From the NCBI GenBank assembly GCA_964631835.1, contig CAZWAD010000012.1:46509-110508 (forward strand): a stretch of 64,000 nucleotides of DNA, in the 5' to 3' direction. Under the pieces are notes generated by a model that was given only the letters and a program-made list of their open reading frames with translations, was not told the DNA's origin and made no database searches. A program made the position numbers and the translations under genes. Below, piece by piece: positions 44,598 through 52,178 of the stretch (position 1 is its first letter; each line of letters opens with the position of its first letter). The DNA comes from Bog-950 sp964631835 (lineage in GTDB: Bacteria > Bacteroidota > Bacteroidia > Chitinophagales > LD1).

Positions 44598-45677
44598 TTA
44601 AAATCTGCGGCTTGGCAACGACTTGTTAGCTTTGAATGACTTAATCGTTTCGCCCACATAAGCCAATGAGATTTCGAAAGCACCCCGGTTTGTTGTAGAT
44701 GTTTTCAAATCTGAAATATTAACATCGTAAGCAAATCCAAGGCGTACATTTCTGAATTCAATATTCGCCATCGGAATAATTGCATCGTTAGTTCCTGAAC
44801 TCATTCCGGCATAGCGGTAGCGAACGCCCGCACTTACGCTGTTGTTATTCCTGAATCCGGTGTTGAAGTAATAAGTTGCGGAAAGACCCGGAAGGATTTC
44901 CATAAACGGCTGCTGATACATCAACAGGAACTCCGGAGAAATAGAAACTTTCTTTTTCTTGCCAATCAAGAATTCAAGATTTAAATCAGCATTGTATTTA
45001 CGGGGAAGAACACTGTTCTTATCCGTATCCAAAGTAGTTTGTGAAGTAACAACCGATTGCTTAGGTTCAATCAAGTGATAAGCAGCAAAACCAACTCCTA
45101 ATCTAACTCTGTCTTTGAAGTTAGACCTCCAGTACAAACCGGCATTAAAATCGAAATTGTAAAAGCCGCGGTTGTAATCTTCGTTGGTGTAGTTACGAGG
45201 TGTTTGGTTGTGGCCAAGGAACTGGTCTCCGAAAATAGGATCACTTACAGATTTCTGAATAAATGCGCCTTGCAAACCTAAGCTTAAACGATGCTGCCCT
45301 TTTTTGCCAAATCCTTTGTGATAAGCCACAGAAAGACTTGCATTCATAATGGAAAGACCGGCAGCCCCTGAACGGTCATTAAAGAAACCTACGCCTATAG
45401 CCAGTTTATCGGTTCTTAGGTACCCTTCGAGCAGGCAGAAATCCACATCAGCGCCAATAGTATGGAACCCATCTTTGCCAACTGCACTTGACCATTGATT
45501 GCGGTAAATAGCAGCCAAACGGTAGCTCCCGTCATAATTTCCTACAAGTGAAGGATTAAGGAAAGATGCGTGCGTATAGTATTGTGAGAAATGCAAATCC
45601 TGCGCAGTGGTTTTTAAAGCCAACAAGGGGATTGCCGTTAATAATACGCTTTTGAAAATTTTTGTAAAAAGACGCAT
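44598..45677 (-). CDS. PorP/SprF-family type IX secretion outer-membrane protein
   Basis: The 359-residue outer-membrane beta-barrel has a signal peptide (KSVLLTAIPLLALKTTAQ). The family start QDLHFSQYYTHASFLNPSLVG is clear, followed by YRNQWSSAV and alternating amphipathic strands with a terminal aromatic strand (FEISLAYVGE). PorP/SprF proteins anchor T9SS components or cargo at the outer membrane, as with SprF for the adhesin SprB. Downstream is the PorE-like gene. A good promoter precedes it. Which cargo it serves is unknown. Confidence 0.92.
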   Translation of the reverse strand: MRLFTKIFKSVLLTAIPLLALKTTAQDLHFSQYYTHASFLNPSLVGNYDGSYRLAAIYRNQWSSAVGKDGFHTIGADVDFCLLEGYLRTDKLAIGVGFFNDRSGAAGLSIMNASLSVAYHKGFGKKGQHRLSLGLQGAFIQKSVSDPIFGDQFLGHNQTPRNYTNEDYNRGFYNFDFNAGLYWRSNFKDRVRLGVGFAAYHLIEPKQSVVTSQTTLDTDKNSVLPRKYNADLNLEFLIGKKKKVSISPEFLLMYQQPFMEILPGLSATYYFNTGFRNNNSVSAGVRYRYAGMSSGTNDAIIPMANIEFRNVRLGFAYDVNISDLKTSTTNRGAFEISLAYVGETIKSFKANKSLPSRRF

Positions 45678-45705
45678 AATTCAGGTTTTGTTTTTGAATA
45701 TGCAC

Positions 45706-45735
45706 CAAATGTATGAAAGGTTTTGGATTACCAAA
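45706..45735 (-). promoter_or_regulatory. Promoter of the porP-like gene (-33 TTTG, 18 bp, -7 TACATTTG)
   Basis: On the minus strand TTTG (45732-45735) and TACATTTG (45706-45713) are 18 bases apart, a full Bacteroidota consensus. The ATG at 45677 is 28 bases further on. Confidence 0.7.
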
Positions 45736-45748
45736 GTGAAGGGAAAAT

Positions 45749-47125
45749 TTATTTTTCCACTACTTTCATAAACATCCCGTTTTTTGGACGCAAGGTTATC
45801 ATAGGTTCCGGTTCTACAACAAAGTTTGGCTTGAGCTGAAACCTGAAATTCCGGTAAAAATGAATAAGGATAATTTGCATTTCAAGCAGTGCGAAGTTAT
45901 TTCCGATGCACAATCTCGGTCCGCCACCGAAAGGAAAATAGACATAGCGGTTTATGTTGTGTTTTTTTTCAGGCGAAAACCTTTCGGGTTTAAATTTCAA
46001 TGGCTCGTCCCAGTATTTTTCACTGTGGTGGAAATGCCAAATCGGAATTAATACGTTGGTATCTTTAAAAATCCGGTAGCCGCCAATTTCATCATCCTCA
46101 TTATTTCTTCTGCCTACCATCCATGCAGGTGGAAACAGGCGCATACTTTCTTCAACTACCTGCCGCACATATTGAAATCCCATCACATTGCTGAAATTCA
46201 GTTCTGTTCCCGCATTCAGTTTTTCATCAATCTCCTGAATCATCTTTCCTTCGGCTTCGGGGTTTTGAGAAAGAAGGTAAAGAGTCCAGGTCATGGCATA
46301 TGCTGTGGTTTCATTACCGGCAATGAAAATAGTCATTACTTCATCGCGCAGCTGCCGGTTGTCCATCGCTTCACCTGTTTCTTCATCGCGGGCATCGAGC
46401 AGCATGGAAAGCAAATCACTTTTCGAAACTCCTTCCTTTCTTCTTTGGTCTATGATTGAATAAATCAAATCGTCCAGCGCTTTAATAGCTTTTCGCTCGC
46501 GCATATTAAAAGGAGTAGGGAAGGAGGCAGGCAACCGGATGGGCTGGTTCAGTTTCTCAGTCGTGTATTCATTCAGCAGCGTAATTTGTTTTGCCACAAA
46601 ATCTTCCTTGCCATCAACACCGTTGCTGAAAATCGCTTCAGAGATAATATCAAGGGTAAGAGCCGTCATTTCAGCGCCAACATCAAAGTATTCACCCGTT
46701 TTGGCTTTGGGTCTTAGTCTTTCCACTTCACGTTCGGTGCGTTTGATCATCATGTCGGTAAGTTCAGCCAGTTTCTGTTTGTGAAATGCGGGCTGCATTA
46801 AGCGCCTTTGCTTTCTCCAGAAATCACCTTCACTGGTAAGTAATCCATTGCCCAGCAGAATTCTGAGCATATCGTAGGCTAAACTCTTCCTGTAGTTTTT
46901 GTTGTTTTCAACCAAAACATATTGAGCATATTCGGGTTTTGCTGCGATAACTATCCGGTTAAAGGGGAGAGACAGTGAAAAAATTTCTCCGTACTGTTTT
47001 ACCAGCTTTTCAATTTGTTCATGCGCTTTTTCACGGAGCATGTAGCCGCTTCCGAAAAGCCAGTGTTTTTCTTTCGGAAACGGAGGAACGGATTTTTTCT
47101 TTTGAGGCGCAGCAGCAACTTCCAT
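45749..47125 (-). CDS. Cytochrome P450
   Basis: The 458-residue haem monooxygenase lacks a membrane anchor. Landmarks are the I-helix oxygen-binding motif AGNETTAYAMTW, the K-helix ExxR in VEESMRLFPPAW, PERF in KFKPERFSPE, and the haem-binding loop FPFGGGPRLCIGNNFALLEMQ with the proximal cysteine. Sequence style resembles the CYP102/CYP4-like fatty-acid hydroxylases without a fused reductase; electron partners are not in the window. It starts 11 bases after the Lgt-like paralogue and is probably co-transcribed with it and mtaB. The substrate is unknown. Confidence 0.93.
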   Translation of the reverse strand: MEVAAAPQKKKSVPPFPKEKHWLFGSGYMLREKAHEQIEKLVKQYGEIFSLSLPFNRIVIAAKPEYAQYVLVENNKNYRKSLAYDMLRILLGNGLLTSEGDFWRKQRRLMQPAFHKQKLAELTDMMIKRTEREVERLRPKAKTGEYFDVGAEMTALTLDIISEAIFSNGVDGKEDFVAKQITLLNEYTTEKLNQPIRLPASFPTPFNMRERKAIKALDDLIYSIIDQRRKEGVSKSDLLSMLLDARDEETGEAMDNRQLRDEVMTIFIAGNETTAYAMTWTLYLLSQNPEAEGKMIQEIDEKLNAGTELNFSNVMGFQYVRQVVEESMRLFPPAWMVGRRNNEDDEIGGYRIFKDTNVLIPIWHFHHSEKYWDEPLKFKPERFSPEKKHNINRYVYFPFGGGPRLCIGNNFALLEMQIILIHFYRNFRFQLKPNFVVEPEPMITLRPKNGMFMKVVEK

Positions 47126-47136
47126 ATCTAATTACT

Positions 47137-48354
47137 TCAGGTTTTTTTCAGTGTATATTTTCTCCAAAGATACACAGTCATAATTAACCCAAGGACAAAC
47201 AACACAATTGATATTTCCTCGCTCTGCCGGAGTTGGATTCCGAAATAGTTATGAAGATCTCTTCTTTCCAGATCACGCCATTGTTCAATCGTGAACCGTT
47301 GTATTCCGATGAGTATCATAAACAAGCCGAAAAGAATTCCGGGTTTGTAGGTTAACCGCTTTCGCAAACTCCACAGGATGACGAAAATGGTCGTACACAT
47401 CAGAAATTCATAAATGGGAGTTGGATAAACTGCTTGTGCTAACTGGCAGCATTCATCGCCTGTGCAACCGGGAATGAACATGTTGCCTGTATCTGTTGGG
47501 TAACAACCTATATGGTTTGCATAATTATCAGCCCACAAAAATTGCGGAATCCAATCGGGCTTGGGGTATGGATTGACTATTCCCCAATCTCCGTCACCGG
47601 CAACCTGACAGCCGATTCGTCCGATTCCATTTGCCAGAATAAAACCCGGAGCAATGGAGTCGAAGAAATATCCGAAGTGGTATTTTTTTCTCCATGCATA
47701 GACTGCAAATCCCAAGCCGGCACAAATCAATCCACCATAAACCGATAAACCGCTGGTGAAAAAGGCAACCGGGTCTTTCCACAAATCGCTGATGCTTCCA
47801 TCGGTTTCTAAGAGATTGAAAAGCACCGAACCAAAAATTCCAAGCACTGCTGCAATTACCACCAAATCTCCAATTCCATCCGAAGGATAAATTTTGATTT
47901 TCTTTTTCTGCGGTTTGGGTAGCTTCTCTTTGTTCCTGGTGTAGTGGTAATAATAAGTAAGTGCACCTGCGCCAATTACTCCTCCAATCCAGCTTCCGTA
48001 AGCCGAGAGAAAATAATGGTTGAGCGACAGCAATCCTTTACTCAGCTCAGGCTGATAAGTAATTAGCCCGAAGAGTTTGAAAAAAATGATGAACGTGAAA
48101 AGAAAATAATAGATAAGCTCTTTCGTACTCATAGCTTCACCAACTACTATTTCTCCATCTTCTCCCGGAAGTAATCCAAGCTTTTCTTTTCTGCGAAGTT
48201 CATTGACCGTTAATGTTGCTGCTGCAAAAAAACCGCAGGCAACAAAAAAACCATAGCTATGAACCGGAAGAAACCTGTAATCTGCCCATGAAGCCTGGTT
48301 GAAGAAATGAAATATAAAGTCGGTGACTTTAGGATAGCAGCGCAGCAGGAGCAT
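47137..48354 (-). CDS. Lgt-like membrane protein with altered catalytic motifs
   Basis: The 405-residue polytopic protein is longer than Lgt (about 270), with an extra N-terminal region and loops. Lgt-like landmarks remain: PVHSYGFFVACGF near the start, SGLSVYGGLICAG, ILANGIGRIGCQVAGDGDWG and PTPIYEFLMC. But the HGG histidine is Tyr (VYGGL). The Asn after RxG is Cys (GRIGCQ), and the Glu region is DGD. Cysteine-rich loop residues (CYPTDTGNMFIPGC, DECCQL) are extra. This is either a specialised acyl or lipid transferase or an inactive paralogue; a canonical lgt lies at 36828. It is 36 bases after mtaB and 11 before the P450. Confidence 0.8.
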   Translation of the reverse strand: MLLLRCYPKVTDFIFHFFNQASWADYRFLPVHSYGFFVACGFFAAATLTVNELRRKEKLGLLPGEDGEIVVGEAMSTKELIYYFLFTFIIFFKLFGLITYQPELSKGLLSLNHYFLSAYGSWIGGVIGAGALTYYYHYTRNKEKLPKPQKKKIKIYPSDGIGDLVVIAAVLGIFGSVLFNLLETDGSISDLWKDPVAFFTSGLSVYGGLICAGLGFAVYAWRKKYHFGYFFDSIAPGFILANGIGRIGCQVAGDGDWGIVNPYPKPDWIPQFLWADNYANHIGCYPTDTGNMFIPGCTGDECCQLAQAVYPTPIYEFLMCTTIFVILWSLRKRLTYKPGILFGLFMILIGIQRFTIEQWRDLERRDLHNYFGIQLRQSEEISIVLFVLGLIMTVYLWRKYTLKKT

Positions 48355-48390
48355 TAATGCAATTTAAATGGCGAAGAAAAGCAATTGCAA

Positions 48391-49791
48391 CTAAGCGACA
48401 AGGATTTCGGAAACAACATCTCCCTTTACATAACCAAAATCGGAAACTTCATTCAACAAAACAGTTTGAACGGTATTCACTAACTCCTCGCTGTAAGGCA
48501 CAGCCACTTTGATATAATTATCTGTGAAACCGTACATCAGCCCGCTATCGTTTTCGGCTTCGAATAAAACACTGCGCTCGGTGTTCAGGTGTTCCGAATA
48601 AAATTTCCTCTTCTTCTTTTCCGAAAGTATGCGTAGCATTTTATTTCTCTCCTTCCTTTCGGGCCCCGGAACTACCGGTTTAATATTCAATGCACGAGTG
48701 TTGGCGCGCTCGCTGTAGGTGAACACATGCAGGTAAGATACATCCAGCTCATTAATAAAGTTGTAGGTCTCCAGAAACTGTTCCTGCGTTTCACCGGGGA
48801 AGCCGACAATAACATCCACACCAATACAAGCATGAGGGAGTAACGATTTAATCTTCGCCACTCTTTCTCTGTAAAGTTTGCTGAGATATTTCCTGCGCAT
48901 CAGCTTCAGGATTTTGTCGGAGCCGCTTTGCAGGGGAATATGGAAGTGCGGCATAAACTTCCTGGAACCCGCAACCAACTCAATAATTTCATCGGTAAGC
49001 AGATTGGGCTCAATAGAAGAAATTCTGAATCTCTCTACAGTTTCAATCTTCTCTAACTCTTGAATAAGCCGGAAGAAATTTTCATTCGCTGGCTGTTCAA
49101 GTCCTTCTCCTTCGGAGAAGGATTTAGGATGAGGTGGCTGTTTTCCAAAGTCGCCAATGTTTACACCGGTGAGCACAATTTCCCTGACACCGGTTGCAGC
49201 AACTTTCTTCGCCACTTCAACCGTGCGCTCAATGGAGTTGCTGCGGCTTTTACCGCGGGCAAGCGGAATGGTACAGAACGAGCAGAAGTAATCGCAGCCA
49301 TCCTGAACCTTCAGGAAGCTTCTCGTTCTTTCACCCTGTGAATAGGCATCGGCATAAAAACTTACATCATCAATATTGCCGCTGACAACTACCGGTTGCC
49401 CTACGCCTCCGCTCCCTTCGACTCCGCTCAGGATGACATTCCCTTCCAGCTTCTCAATGTATTCATGAATTTTAAACTTTTCATTGGCGCCAAGCACCAA
49501 ACTCACTCCGTTAATCTTTGCAATCTCTTCGGGTTTTAACTGCGCATAACATCCCACCACTATAATCTTCGCTCCGGGGTTGGTGCGAAGAGCAGTTTTT
49601 ACAACATACCTTGTTTCCTTATCGGCATTTTCGGTGACGGAGCAGGTATTGATAATGTAATAATCAGCGCGGTCGCTGAAATCAACCTTCTGAAAACCCT
49701 GTTCAGTCAGAATTCTGCCGATGGCAGAACCCTCCGAAAAGTTGAGCTTACAGCCCAGGGTATGAAGCGCTATTTTACGGTTGTAAAACAT
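48391..49791 (-). CDS. mtaB: tRNA t6A37 methylthiotransferase MtaB
   Basis: The ATG at 49791 begins the canonical IALHTLGCKLN and yields 466 residues. The N-terminal MTTase domain binds one iron-sulfur cluster. The radical-SAM domain carries CDYFCSFCTIPLARG with the CxxxCxxC cluster, and a TRAM-like C-terminus follows. The enzyme converts t6A37 to ms2t6A in tRNAs reading ANN codons. The reading frame contains two in-frame insertions absent from typical relatives (see the repeat features at 49099 and 49415). It leads a probable mtaB/lgt-like/P450 unit. A decayed second copy lies at 51898-52136. Confidence 0.93.
   Translation of the reverse strand: MFYNRKIALHTLGCKLNFSEGSAIGRILTEQGFQKVDFSDRADYYIINTCSVTENADKETRYVVKTALRTNPGAKIIVVGCYAQLKPEEIAKINGVSLVLGANEKFKIHEYIEKLEGNVILSGVEGSGGVGQPVVVSGNIDDVSFYADAYSQGERTRSFLKVQDGCDYFCSFCTIPLARGKSRSNSIERTVEVAKKVAATGVREIVLTGVNIGDFGKQPPHPKSFSEGEGLEQPANENFFRLIQELEKIETVERFRISSIEPNLLTDEIIELVAGSRKFMPHFHIPLQSGSDKILKLMRRKYLSKLYRERVAKIKSLLPHACIGVDVIVGFPGETQEQFLETYNFINELDVSYLHVFTYSERANTRALNIKPVVPGPERKERNKMLRILSEKKKRKFYSEHLNTERSVLFEAENDSGLMYGFTDNYIKVAVPYSEELVNTVQTVLLNEVSDFGYVKGDVVSEILVA
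49099..49134. repeat. Palindromic repeat inserted in frame within mtaB
   Basis: The core is TCCTTCTCC, a 3-base loop and GGAGAAGGA (49102-49122), followed by a TTTAGGATGAGG tail. In mtaB it encodes the extra residues PHPKSFSEGEGLEQP. It resembles dispersed repeats that I recall as common in Bacteroidota genomes. Confidence 0.55.
49415..49438. repeat. Dispersed-repeat-like element inserted in frame within mtaB
   Basis: The segment reads CCTTCGACTCCGCTCAGG and then ATGACA. In mtaB it encodes VILSGVEGS, a peptide recurring in many Bacteroidota proteins where this repeat has inserted. It lies in a loop region of mtaB and preserves the frame. Confidence 0.55.
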
Positions 49792-49798
49792 GGGAGGG

Positions 49799-49806
49799 CG
49801 AAGATA
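49799..49806 (-). promoter_or_regulatory. -7 box (TAnnTTCG) for mtaB
   Basis: The minus strand reads TATCTTCG seven bases before the ATG at 49791. The same box precedes the decayed mtaB copy and the gene at 52179. Confidence 0.45.
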
Positions 49807-49963
49807 GGAAACGTGCGCAATTACGCTATGGTACGTAAAGGGAAGCCATGAGCTGACTAAGGACTTGTTCATTTAACAGTAAGCACTCCACATACCGTTT
49901 TATCACCGTGTGCGTCTTTCAGGATGAGTAGCAGCCGCAAAAAGAGGTATTCTTTCTAACAAA

Positions 49964-50110
49964 AGATTAATTCTTTGTTTCGAAAGAATAATTCTCTTAA
50001 ACAACAGAGTAATCCTTTTACTTAAAAGAGTTATTTTTTCTCTCGAAAGGATAATTCTTTTAATCAACGAGACGCTCCTTTCGGACAGAAGGACAGTCTC
50101 TTTTAGAATA
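49964..50110 (+). repeat. Seven tandem 21-bp units encoding heptad-like peptides
   Basis: Units start at 49964, 49985, 50006, 50027, 50048, 50069 and 50090. The first five follow AGARTAATTCTTTTA plus a variable sextet; the last two are degenerate. Read on the plus strand each unit encodes seven residues of the form R-hydrophobic-I/V-L-L-x-x, for example RIILLNN and RVILLLK. The frame has no ATG; it is closed upstream by a TGA. An ATG at 49924 lies in another frame. Confidence 0.8.
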
Positions 50111-50259
50111 TATGATAAAACAACTACAGGAATAATTTAATTAGCTGACTAATTAAAGCAGATATGCTATAAAAAAAGGCTTCCTGAATTCCGAAAACTT
50201 GTCGTCTTGAGTTTGCCGCAGGATGATGAGATTAGGAACTAACGCAATATCAAGCGGTC

Positions 50260-51789
50260 TTATTTTTTAAGTTTTAAAAGACATAAGGCGTGCTCGTTGG
50301 CTTTATCGTGTAAAGCAATGAGTGGTCCCGTAATGTTATCCCAAAGTCCCATTTCGAAATCAATCGCCTTATCCATCAGGTAGCGGATGTTTTTTACCTT
50401 GCCATTCTCATCTATCTGGTAACCGGTAAGGTACTTCTTTTCTTTGGGTGGTTCTTCTCTTATATCATCACCTGAACGTTTTGTTTCACAGAATATCGAA
50501 AATCTGTTATCGAAAAAATAAATTCTTGAAACAAGACCTGCTCTTCCACGCGTCCTGTATAACGACCTTCTTTCCATTTGTTGTGAACTTGGGTTGTATA
50601 TCATAGCAATGTAATTGTTATCGCCTTTCATGATGTGAGAGGTTGTTGTACTGATAGTCATAGTTCCGGCTGCAACTGGACGGTCTCTTGTTGAAGAGTA
50701 ATCAATATAATTTCCCAAGTCGAAAACCAAGCCATAATTCCCGTTATCGAATACCTGGCAATCTTTAGCGGCAATGTAAGCCGGGTCAGTTAATTTCCGC
50801 TTCAGATTTCCACCCACCTGAAGAGAGTCTATTTGATCTTTAGTCAATTTTACTCCTAAGTCAATTGTCTTTTCTAGCGATGGCAAATCATATACATGGA
50901 ACCGGACAATATCGGCAGCTAAATTCAACTCTGCTTCGCGACCCGGTGACAAAGATTCCATGTTAGCATCATACAGAATGCATAATTTATTGTGCTTTAT
51001 ATCTATTTCAGTTGACGGCATTATAAAACCTGCAGGAGCATCAAGTATTTTATTCTCAGTTTTTTTAGAGTCGGGCTGATATAAAGTGCAAAACAAGCGG
51101 TGGGTTTTTTCTTCATTATAAATAAACAGAAGAGCACCGTTATCGAGAGTTTTGCATTCGAATCCGAATTCGCTTCCCTGTAGATGCTTTTGACCTGTTT
51201 CTGCTATGTGTTTATAAATGAGGTTGAATGAGGTATCGAATTCATAAATGTGGTAATTCAAAACCGTGGAATTTGGGTCAATCCAAATCATAAACAGTCG
51301 TTGACGGTTGGCACTTAAACTGTATTTGAGAAAAAAGGATGGAAACATGCTTGCATCTCCTGCTTCTTTCGGTAATTCCAGACATTTCCAGCCCTTTTGA
51401 CCCTTTAGCTTTGCTTTTTCTGAATGAAAAACTTTTACATCATTCGGATTTTCAAGAGTAAACCTGTAAAAATCAAGGGTGCCTTGCTTTTTGTTTTCCA
51501 TTGCTCCCGTAATAAAAAGCGTCCCTCCAAACTCCTGGTATTTCTGAGGTTCATTTTCAATCACACCATCCACATCTTTGCATGGGAAAAACTTCAGTAC
51601 TTTAAAATTTTTATCTGTCTTATAGTACCCGGGGTTCTTTCCGAGTTTCTTAAGATAATATCCGTCTGATACCTCTATACATTCTTTTATTTCTTGCAAA
51701 CCGGTGCATTGCAAATCAAAATCTACAGTTTGGGAGCTGCTCAAGAGAAATATAAAACAGGTCGAGAAGGATAAAATTGTTTTAAGCAT
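50260..51789 (-). CDS. Secreted protein of unknown function, probable beta-propeller
   Basis: I do not recognise this 509-residue protein. It has a signal peptide (LSFSTCFIFLLSSSQ) and no T9SS tail, so a periplasmic location is likely. The body is beta-rich with repeated short blocks of a strand, turn and strand (for example QRLFMIWIDPNSTVLNYHIYEF, HNKLCILYDANM, NYIAMIYNPSSQQMERRS, FSIFCETKRSG), consistent with a propeller. It lies between mtaB and the mtaB remnant on the same strand, following a terminator. Confidence 0.75.
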   Translation of the reverse strand: MLKTILSFSTCFIFLLSSSQTVDFDLQCTGLQEIKECIEVSDGYYLKKLGKNPGYYKTDKNFKVLKFFPCKDVDGVIENEPQKYQEFGGTLFITGAMENKKQGTLDFYRFTLENPNDVKVFHSEKAKLKGQKGWKCLELPKEAGDASMFPSFFLKYSLSANRQRLFMIWIDPNSTVLNYHIYEFDTSFNLIYKHIAETGQKHLQGSEFGFECKTLDNGALLFIYNEEKTHRLFCTLYQPDSKKTENKILDAPAGFIMPSTEIDIKHNKLCILYDANMESLSPGREAELNLAADIVRFHVYDLPSLEKTIDLGVKLTKDQIDSLQVGGNLKRKLTDPAYIAAKDCQVFDNGNYGLVFDLGNYIDYSSTRDRPVAAGTMTISTTTSHIMKGDNNYIAMIYNPSSQQMERRSLYRTRGRAGLVSRIYFFDNRFSIFCETKRSGDDIREEPPKEKKYLTGYQIDENGKVKNIRYLMDKAIDFEMGLWDNITGPLIALHDKANEHALCLLKLKK

Positions 51790-51849
51790 AGAAAGGGATT
51801 TAGAAATGAAATGTAATAACTTTTCGATACCGGTTCATTTATTGTTTCA

Positions 51850-51881
51850 TAAAAAAACTTCCGGAGCTGCACCCCGGAAGT
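51850..51881 (-). terminator. Intrinsic terminator downstream of the mtaB remnant
   Basis: On the minus strand ACTTCCGG (51881-51874), a 9-base loop and CCGGAAGT (51864-51857) are followed by a run of T at 51857-51851. Confidence 0.85.
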
Positions 51882-51897
51882 CTTTAAATAACAAAAC

Positions 51898-52136
51898 AAT
51901 TCCCTTTACACCGGTTGCGGCTACTTTCTTCGCCACTTCAACAATATGCTCAATGAAGTTGCTGCGGCTTTTGCCACGCGCTAAAGGAATGGTGCAGAAC
52001 GAGCAGAGGTAATCGTAGCCGTCCTGCACTTTCAGGAAAACCCTGTTCGGTCAAAATTCTTACAATGGCGGAATCCTTCGAAAAGTTGAGCTTACAGCCC
52101 AGGGTATGAAGCGCAATTTTTACGGTTGTAAAACAT
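51898..52136 (-). pseudogene. Decayed partial copy of mtaB
   Basis: The segment matches mtaB's 5' end and radical-SAM region: the first codons (MFYNRK, ATG at 52136), the motif CSFCTIPLARG and VAKKVAATGV. Between them about 377 bases present in mtaB (49318-49694) are missing, with the junction at a shared GAA near 52037. One extra base after codon 6 (AAAAAT versus AAAAT) shifts the frame and gives a stop within 15 codons. Sequence differs from mtaB at many positions. It keeps a -7 box upstream and a terminator downstream. Confidence 0.85.
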
Positions 52137-52140
52137 GGGA

Positions 52141-52176
52141 GGGCGAAGATATAAAACGGTAAACATATCTTCGCCC
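52141..52176. repeat. 12-bp inverted repeat of divergent -7 boxes
   Basis: GGGCGAAGATAT (52141-52152), a 12-base spacer and ATATCTTCGCCC (52165-52176) are perfectly complementary. Each arm contains TATCTTCG, the -7 box of the gene it faces; the right arm ends two bases before the ATG at 52179. Confidence 0.75.
52166..52173 (+). promoter_or_regulatory. -7 box (TAnnTTCG) for the gene at 52179
   Basis: TATCTTCG ends five bases before the ATG, which would produce a leaderless or nearly leaderless mRNA. Confidence 0.45.
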
Positions 52177-52178
52177 CG

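Larger units (their letters stand above)
49792..50259. other. 468-base gene-free stretch
   Basis: It holds the mtaB -7 box and the 21-bp tandem repeat at 49964-50110. The segment 50111-50259 is AT-rich with a short palindromic TTAATTAGCTGACTAATTAA-like stretch near 50137. No gene is seen. Confidence 0.5.
51790..52178. other. 389-base stretch without an intact gene
   Basis: It holds a terminator (51850-51881), the mtaB remnant (51898-52136) and a palindrome formed by two back-to-back -7 boxes (52141-52176). Nothing else is seen. Confidence 0.6.

Noticed and set aside
51847..52029. 60-residue ORF containing CSFCTIPLARG
   Set aside because: It is a fragment of the decayed mtaB copy and is treated as part of that pseudogene.
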